From assembly GCA_964600665.1 (NCBI GenBank), contig CAZRKC010000010.1:1-64000 (forward strand): a stretch of 64,000 nucleotides of DNA, read 5' to 3'. This document shows, piece after piece, positions 60,706-64,000 of this stretch (the stretch's first letter is position 1; every line of letters begins with the position of its first letter). The translations under genes were made by a program, and so were the position numbers. Below the pieces are notes generated by a model. That model was given only the letters and a program-made list of their open reading frames with translations. It was not told the DNA's origin and made no database searches. The stretch is from CAZRKC01 sp964600665. GTDB lineage: Bacteria; Bacillota; SLNR01.

Positions 60706-61500
60706 TCATGTTGCAGTTGAAATTTGAATAAACCCATACTGAGTCTTTGCGCCACGGGTTGAAGGAATCATATTAAATCCGAGTCGTTGAAATTCATCGC
60801 TGTTGGTCCGCTCTTTTAGAACCACTCTGCGGCGTGCAACGCGGATCGCATGCTGAATGCTAACCTGAGAAACTGAAGACATATTCGCAATCTCTCTGAT
60901 GGTGTTCAAACCATAAGAAGCTTCCAAGTGCGTCCTGAACATGGGGTCAAAATAAACCACATCGGCGGATTTATCCGGACACAACGATAGATAATCCAAA
61001 TGATTTGCACAGTAGACTTGTATTGGCGCAACATCATCACTTAGCCAGTGAGCATTACGTAAATGTGATAAACCATATTGGGTTAAGTGGCATACTGGCC
61101 ACGAAGATTCCAACCCAATAATGTGACCCTTTCGGCCCGCAACGTAAGATGCGACTAATGCATCAGCACCAAGGCCTAATGTACAATCAATCAGCTGGTC
61201 CCCTTTTCTCAATTCCATTGCGACCACCATACGATCTGCATGACCTTGCTGGATAGACATGATCCGCAATTTTGCCATATTGGAATGGTATGTCAATGTT
61301 TTGCCATCTTTGAAGAAAGCGATTCCTTGACCTGTGATAACAAATATCCCACTGTTAAATTGATTTGATGCAATTGTATCAAGGCTCAAAGAACGCGGAA
61401 TATACGTTAACCGGTATAATCGTGCAAATACCTTTGCCTCATGAACGATTTGGGCAGATGCATGATGACTGGTGGTTACCAAATATTGACCCGCACTCAT
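60706..61500 (-). CDS. SAM-dependent methyltransferase, RsmJ-like
   Basis: A 264-residue protein. An N-terminal domain (about 1-85) precedes a Rossmann methyltransferase with DCTLGLGADA as motif I, IGLESS as the acidic loop and VYFDPMF as motif IV. It resembles the DUF548/RsmJ-type rRNA methyltransferase group; the exact target is unproven. ATG 61500 is in an ATGA overlap with the mutL stop, so translation is coupled. Confidence 0.82.
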   Translation of the reverse strand: MSAGQYLVTTSHHASAQIVHEAKVFARLYRLTYIPRSLSLDTIASNQFNSGIFVITGQGIAFFKDGKTLTYHSNMAKLRIMSIQQGHADRMVVAMELRKGDQLIDCTLGLGADALVASYVAGRKGHIIGLESSWPVCHLTQYGLSHLRNAHWLSDDVAPIQVYCANHLDYLSLCPDKSADVVYFDPMFRTHLEASYGLNTIREIANMSSVSQVSIQHAIRVARRRVVLKERTNSDEFQRLGFNMIPSTRGAKTQYGFIQISTAT

Positions 61501-63254
61501 ATTCGCTTAAACTTCTTTTCCAACTCTGAACGCGGAAAACGAATCATTGTGGGGCGACCATGTGGGCACGTATATGGATATTGGGTGGCCATTAACTGGG
61601 TAATGAGCCCATCCATCTCGGGCCGCGTCAGATGATCTTGAGCTTTAATGGAAGCTCGGCATGCAGCGAGGACGATTTGTTCTCGCAGTAGATGTTTGCG
61701 GGCTGTGCCGACCGATACTGAAATGAGATCATCAAGAATGTCTTTCACCACTTGTTCCGATTTGGAAATTGGTATAGTAACCGGTACTTCCCGGAGACTT
61801 ATGCTACGACCGCCGGCTGGATCTATGTGAAAACCAAGTTCATATAAATAATCCTTGGCACTGATGATGAGTGCATATTCAGGCGGAGTGAGTGTAATAA
61901 TTAAAGGGATTAATAATGCCTGTGAAACCCATGGGTTTAAGCTGCTGGTTGTAAGCAGTTTCTCGTACAAGATTCGTTCGGCTGCAGCGTGCTGATCCAG
62001 CAGAATCAGTTCCTCCCCCATTTCTACGATTATAAAGGTCGAGAAAATTTGACCAATCACTTTCCAAGGGATTTTTGAAAGGGGCTTTACATCTGGAATG
62101 AGCACTTGAACCGGCAGATCTTCATGTACTGATGACCCGTTCGATGCAATAGAATATGACTCCTGAACTAACAATCCCATTGTTAAATCGTGTGAATCGA
62201 GTATGGAACGATTGCTCATTATGGGATCGATTTTTCTATCATTCCCAGATCGATCGGCGTCTATCAGTACATTTCGGATCGATTGAGTCACCACTTGGCA
62301 AACCTGTGTTTCTTGGTGGATGCGAATTTCTGTTTTAGCTGGATGAACATTCACATCTACTTGATGGCATGGAACCGATAAATTGACAACTGCGATAGGG
62401 TACTGGTGCAATGGCAACATAGTATGGTACGCATCAACAATACATTGAGATATACTCGGGCTTTGGACATACCGACCGTTGACGAAAATGGTGATATGCT
62501 TTCGCGTGCCACGAGTAACATCCGGCGGTGATATGATGGCATGAATTCCAATTTCTCCTATTTGGTCATGGACTTCCATCATTCTTCTTGCAACTTCAAC
62601 TCCGTAAATATCCATTGCTACTTCCTTGATATCTCCACTACCTGTGCTTTGGAGCATCATTTGTCCGTTATTTGTATAATGAAACCGAATGTTGGTATAT
62701 GCCATTGCAAAACGCACCATCAAGTCACTGATCGATGTGTTTTCCGCTGGCAGTGACCGAAGAAACTTCTTACGGGCAGGCGTGTTGTAGAAAAGATCAG
62801 CAACGAGGATCACGGTACCATGAGGCATTCCGACAGCTTTTTGAGTTTGCTTCTGACCTGCTTCGATGTGCAAATGGATCCCAGCGTCTGCGTCAACTGT
62901 TTTGGTTCGTATGTCCATCCGGGATACAGCTGCAATACTTGCCAGGGCTTCTCCTCGAAACCCAAGGGTCTGGATTTTCTCAAGATCACTCGCTTGACTG
63001 ATTTTGCTGGTTGCATGAGGCAGGAAGGATAATGCTGCATCCAATTCTAACATGCCGGAGCCATCATCAGTCACTTGGATACGACTGAGGCCTGCGTCGA
63101 CTACATCCACATAAACGGACCGAGCCCCTGCATCAATAGCATTTTCCACCAGTTCTTTTACCACAGAGGCGGGTCGTTCAATTACTTCTCCCGCAGCGAT
63201 TTGGTTGGTAGTCTCAACTGGTAATATATGAATTTTCGGCATTATTTGACTCAT
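61497..63254 (-). CDS. mutL: DNA mismatch repair protein MutL
   Basis: A 585-residue protein. N-terminal GHKL ATPase: ELVENAIDAGA, DDGSGM, TLGFRGEAL. The C-terminal domain carries the endonuclease motif DQHAAAERILYE together with ACRASIKA and CPHGRP, so it is a nicking MutL as in organisms without MutH. ATG 63254 has AAGGAGAAATAAC, one base after the mutS stop. Confidence 0.97.
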   Translation of the reverse strand: MSQIMPKIHILPVETTNQIAAGEVIERPASVVKELVENAIDAGARSVYVDVVDAGLSRIQVTDDGSGMLELDAALSFLPHATSKISQASDLEKIQTLGFRGEALASIAAVSRMDIRTKTVDADAGIHLHIEAGQKQTQKAVGMPHGTVILVADLFYNTPARKKFLRSLPAENTSISDLMVRFAMAYTNIRFHYTNNGQMMLQSTGSGDIKEVAMDIYGVEVARRMMEVHDQIGEIGIHAIISPPDVTRGTRKHITIFVNGRYVQSPSISQCIVDAYHTMLPLHQYPIAVVNLSVPCHQVDVNVHPAKTEIRIHQETQVCQVVTQSIRNVLIDADRSGNDRKIDPIMSNRSILDSHDLTMGLLVQESYSIASNGSSVHEDLPVQVLIPDVKPLSKIPWKVIGQIFSTFIIVEMGEELILLDQHAAAERILYEKLLTTSSLNPWVSQALLIPLIITLTPPEYALIISAKDYLYELGFHIDPAGGRSISLREVPVTIPISKSEQVVKDILDDLISVSVGTARKHLLREQIVLAACRASIKAQDHLTRPEMDGLITQLMATQYPYTCPHGRPTMIRFPRSELEKKFKRI

Positions 63255-63255
63255 G

Positions 63256-64000
63256 TTATTTCTCCTTAGCGAGTAGCGCTTTTAAATTGGATAGGATATT
63301 TAAAGCTTCCAGAGGGGTCAAGATGTTGATATCGATATCGTTCAGTGCATCAGTAATTTCATGCGATGTGTCAGAGAAAAGGGTCAATTGCTGAGGGTCT
63401 TGACTGGGTTGAGTCCTCCTCGCTTTGTTCTGACTCAGGTGAAGTTCATCTAATTTTTCAAGGTCAAATAAAATTTCTTTTGCCCGGGATAAGAGTGTTG
63501 GGGGAAGTCCAGCCAATCGGGCAACCTGAATACCATAGCTACGGTCTGCACCACCCTCGACAATTTTGCGTAAGAAAATCACTTGTTCATTTTGCTCTTT
63601 GACTGATATGGACACATTGGACACTCCTGATAAAAGACTCTCCAGATCTGTCAACTCATGATAATGGGTAGCGAACAAGGTTCTGCATTGCAGGCTGGGT
63701 TGCTGATGGATATATTCAGTCACCGCCCAGGCAATGGATAGTCCGTCAAAAGTACTCGTACCTCTTCCGACTTCATCTAGGATCAGTAAGCTATGGGGCG
63801 TTGCGTGATTGAGGATATTTGCAACCTCATTCATCTCCACCATAAAAGTGCTTTGACCCGAGGCCAGGTCATCATGTGCACCAACCCGTGTGAAAATTCG
63901 ATCGACCAAGCCAATCGTTGCATCGTCTGCAGGTACAAATGAGCCAATCTGGGCCATCAGAATAATCAAGGCGGTCTGCCTCATGTAGGTAGATTTCCCT
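63256..64000 (-). CDS. mutS: DNA mismatch repair protein MutS, C-terminal part
   Basis: The 3' end of mutS; the gene runs off the right edge of the window. The visible part starts within the Walker A motif (GKSTYMRQ) and includes the ATPase core (ATIGLVDRIFTRVGAHDD, STFMVEM, LLILDEVGRGTSTFDG, ATHYHEL) and the C-terminal HTH and helical tail. It recognises mismatches and recruits MutL, encoded one base downstream. Confidence 0.97.
   Translation of the reverse strand, partial: GKSTYMRQTALIILMAQIGSFVPADDATIGLVDRIFTRVGAHDDLASGQSTFMVEMNEVANILNHATPHSLLILDEVGRGTSTFDGLSIAWAVTEYIHQQPSLQCRTLFATHYHELTDLESLLSGVSNVSISVKEQNEQVIFLRKIVEGGADRSYGIQVARLAGLPPTLLSRAKEILFDLEKLDELHLSQNKARRTQPSQDPQQLTLFSDTSHEITDALNDIDINILTPLEALNILSNLKALLAKEK

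Noticed and set aside
1..64000. tRNA, rRNA, CRISPR arrays, insertion sequences, prophage genes
   Set aside because: No cloverleaf-like sequences, regular repeat-spacer arrays, transposase motifs, terminal inverted repeats with target duplications or phage structural genes were recognised. This was reading by eye, so a tRNA scan could still change it.

Overview
The window looks like a chromosomal segment of a Bacillota (Firmicutes) bacterium, most likely a clostridial lineage. This is inferred from strong AGGAGG-type ribosome binding sites with frequent GTG and TTG starts, a c-di-AMP (ydaO/yuaA class) riboswitch, Bacillus-type SOS boxes between a yneA-like gene and lexA, an 11-bp-periodic Pho box before pstS, B. 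subtilis-type SpeD, YpmA- and YnbB-like proteins, and a mutS-mutL-methyltransferase-miaA-hfq cluster. I cannot name genus or species. No tRNA, rRNA, CRISPR array, insertion sequence or prophage was seen.

Region 1 (1-25.7 kb) is accessory-like: small transcription units on both strands with long non-coding gaps. It carries two alpha/beta hydrolases, a CPBP membrane protease, a DUF2975-like protein, a nitroreductase, a membrane-anchored clostripain-like protease, an alkylation-repair pair (an Ada-AraC-AlkA fusion and Ogt), two amidohydrolases, a K+ channel, a methyltransferase, a TPR protein, a CxxC thioredoxin-fold protein, an MBL hydrolase, an aldo/keto reductase, LemA plus a DUF2207 protein, a VOC protein, a TIM-barrel protein and a DMT transporter.

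Region 2 (25.7-43.1 kb) is an amine, guanidine and amino-acid island: a PatA-like aminotransferase operon, speD with its own promoter and terminator but no spermidine synthase gene, a ThiF-like protein, an amidinotransferase-family enzyme paired with argH, two tandem aminotransferase paralogues, then alr, an unknown secreted protein, an Orn/Lys/Arg decarboxylase-family enzyme, an MFS transporter, a HAD phosphatase, a nucleoside hydrolase, surE and a YpmA-like gene, closed by a terminator. This is the most unusual part of the window.

Region 3 (43.1-52.4 kb) handles phosphate and potassium: Pho box-pstS-pstC-pstA-pstB-phoU, then trkA-trkH overlapping by 50 nt, then a c-di-AMP riboswitch with an intrinsic terminator in front of a KtrA-like RCK protein and an HTH gene.

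Region 4 (52.4-64 kb) is housekeeping: an SDR, a Cys-rich small protein, the divergent SOS control region of a YneA-like cell-division inhibitor and lexA, DUF456, a YnbB-like PLP protein, hflX, a CNNM/CBS protein, hfq, miaA, an rRNA-methyltransferase-like gene, mutL, and the 3' part of mutS running off the window edge.
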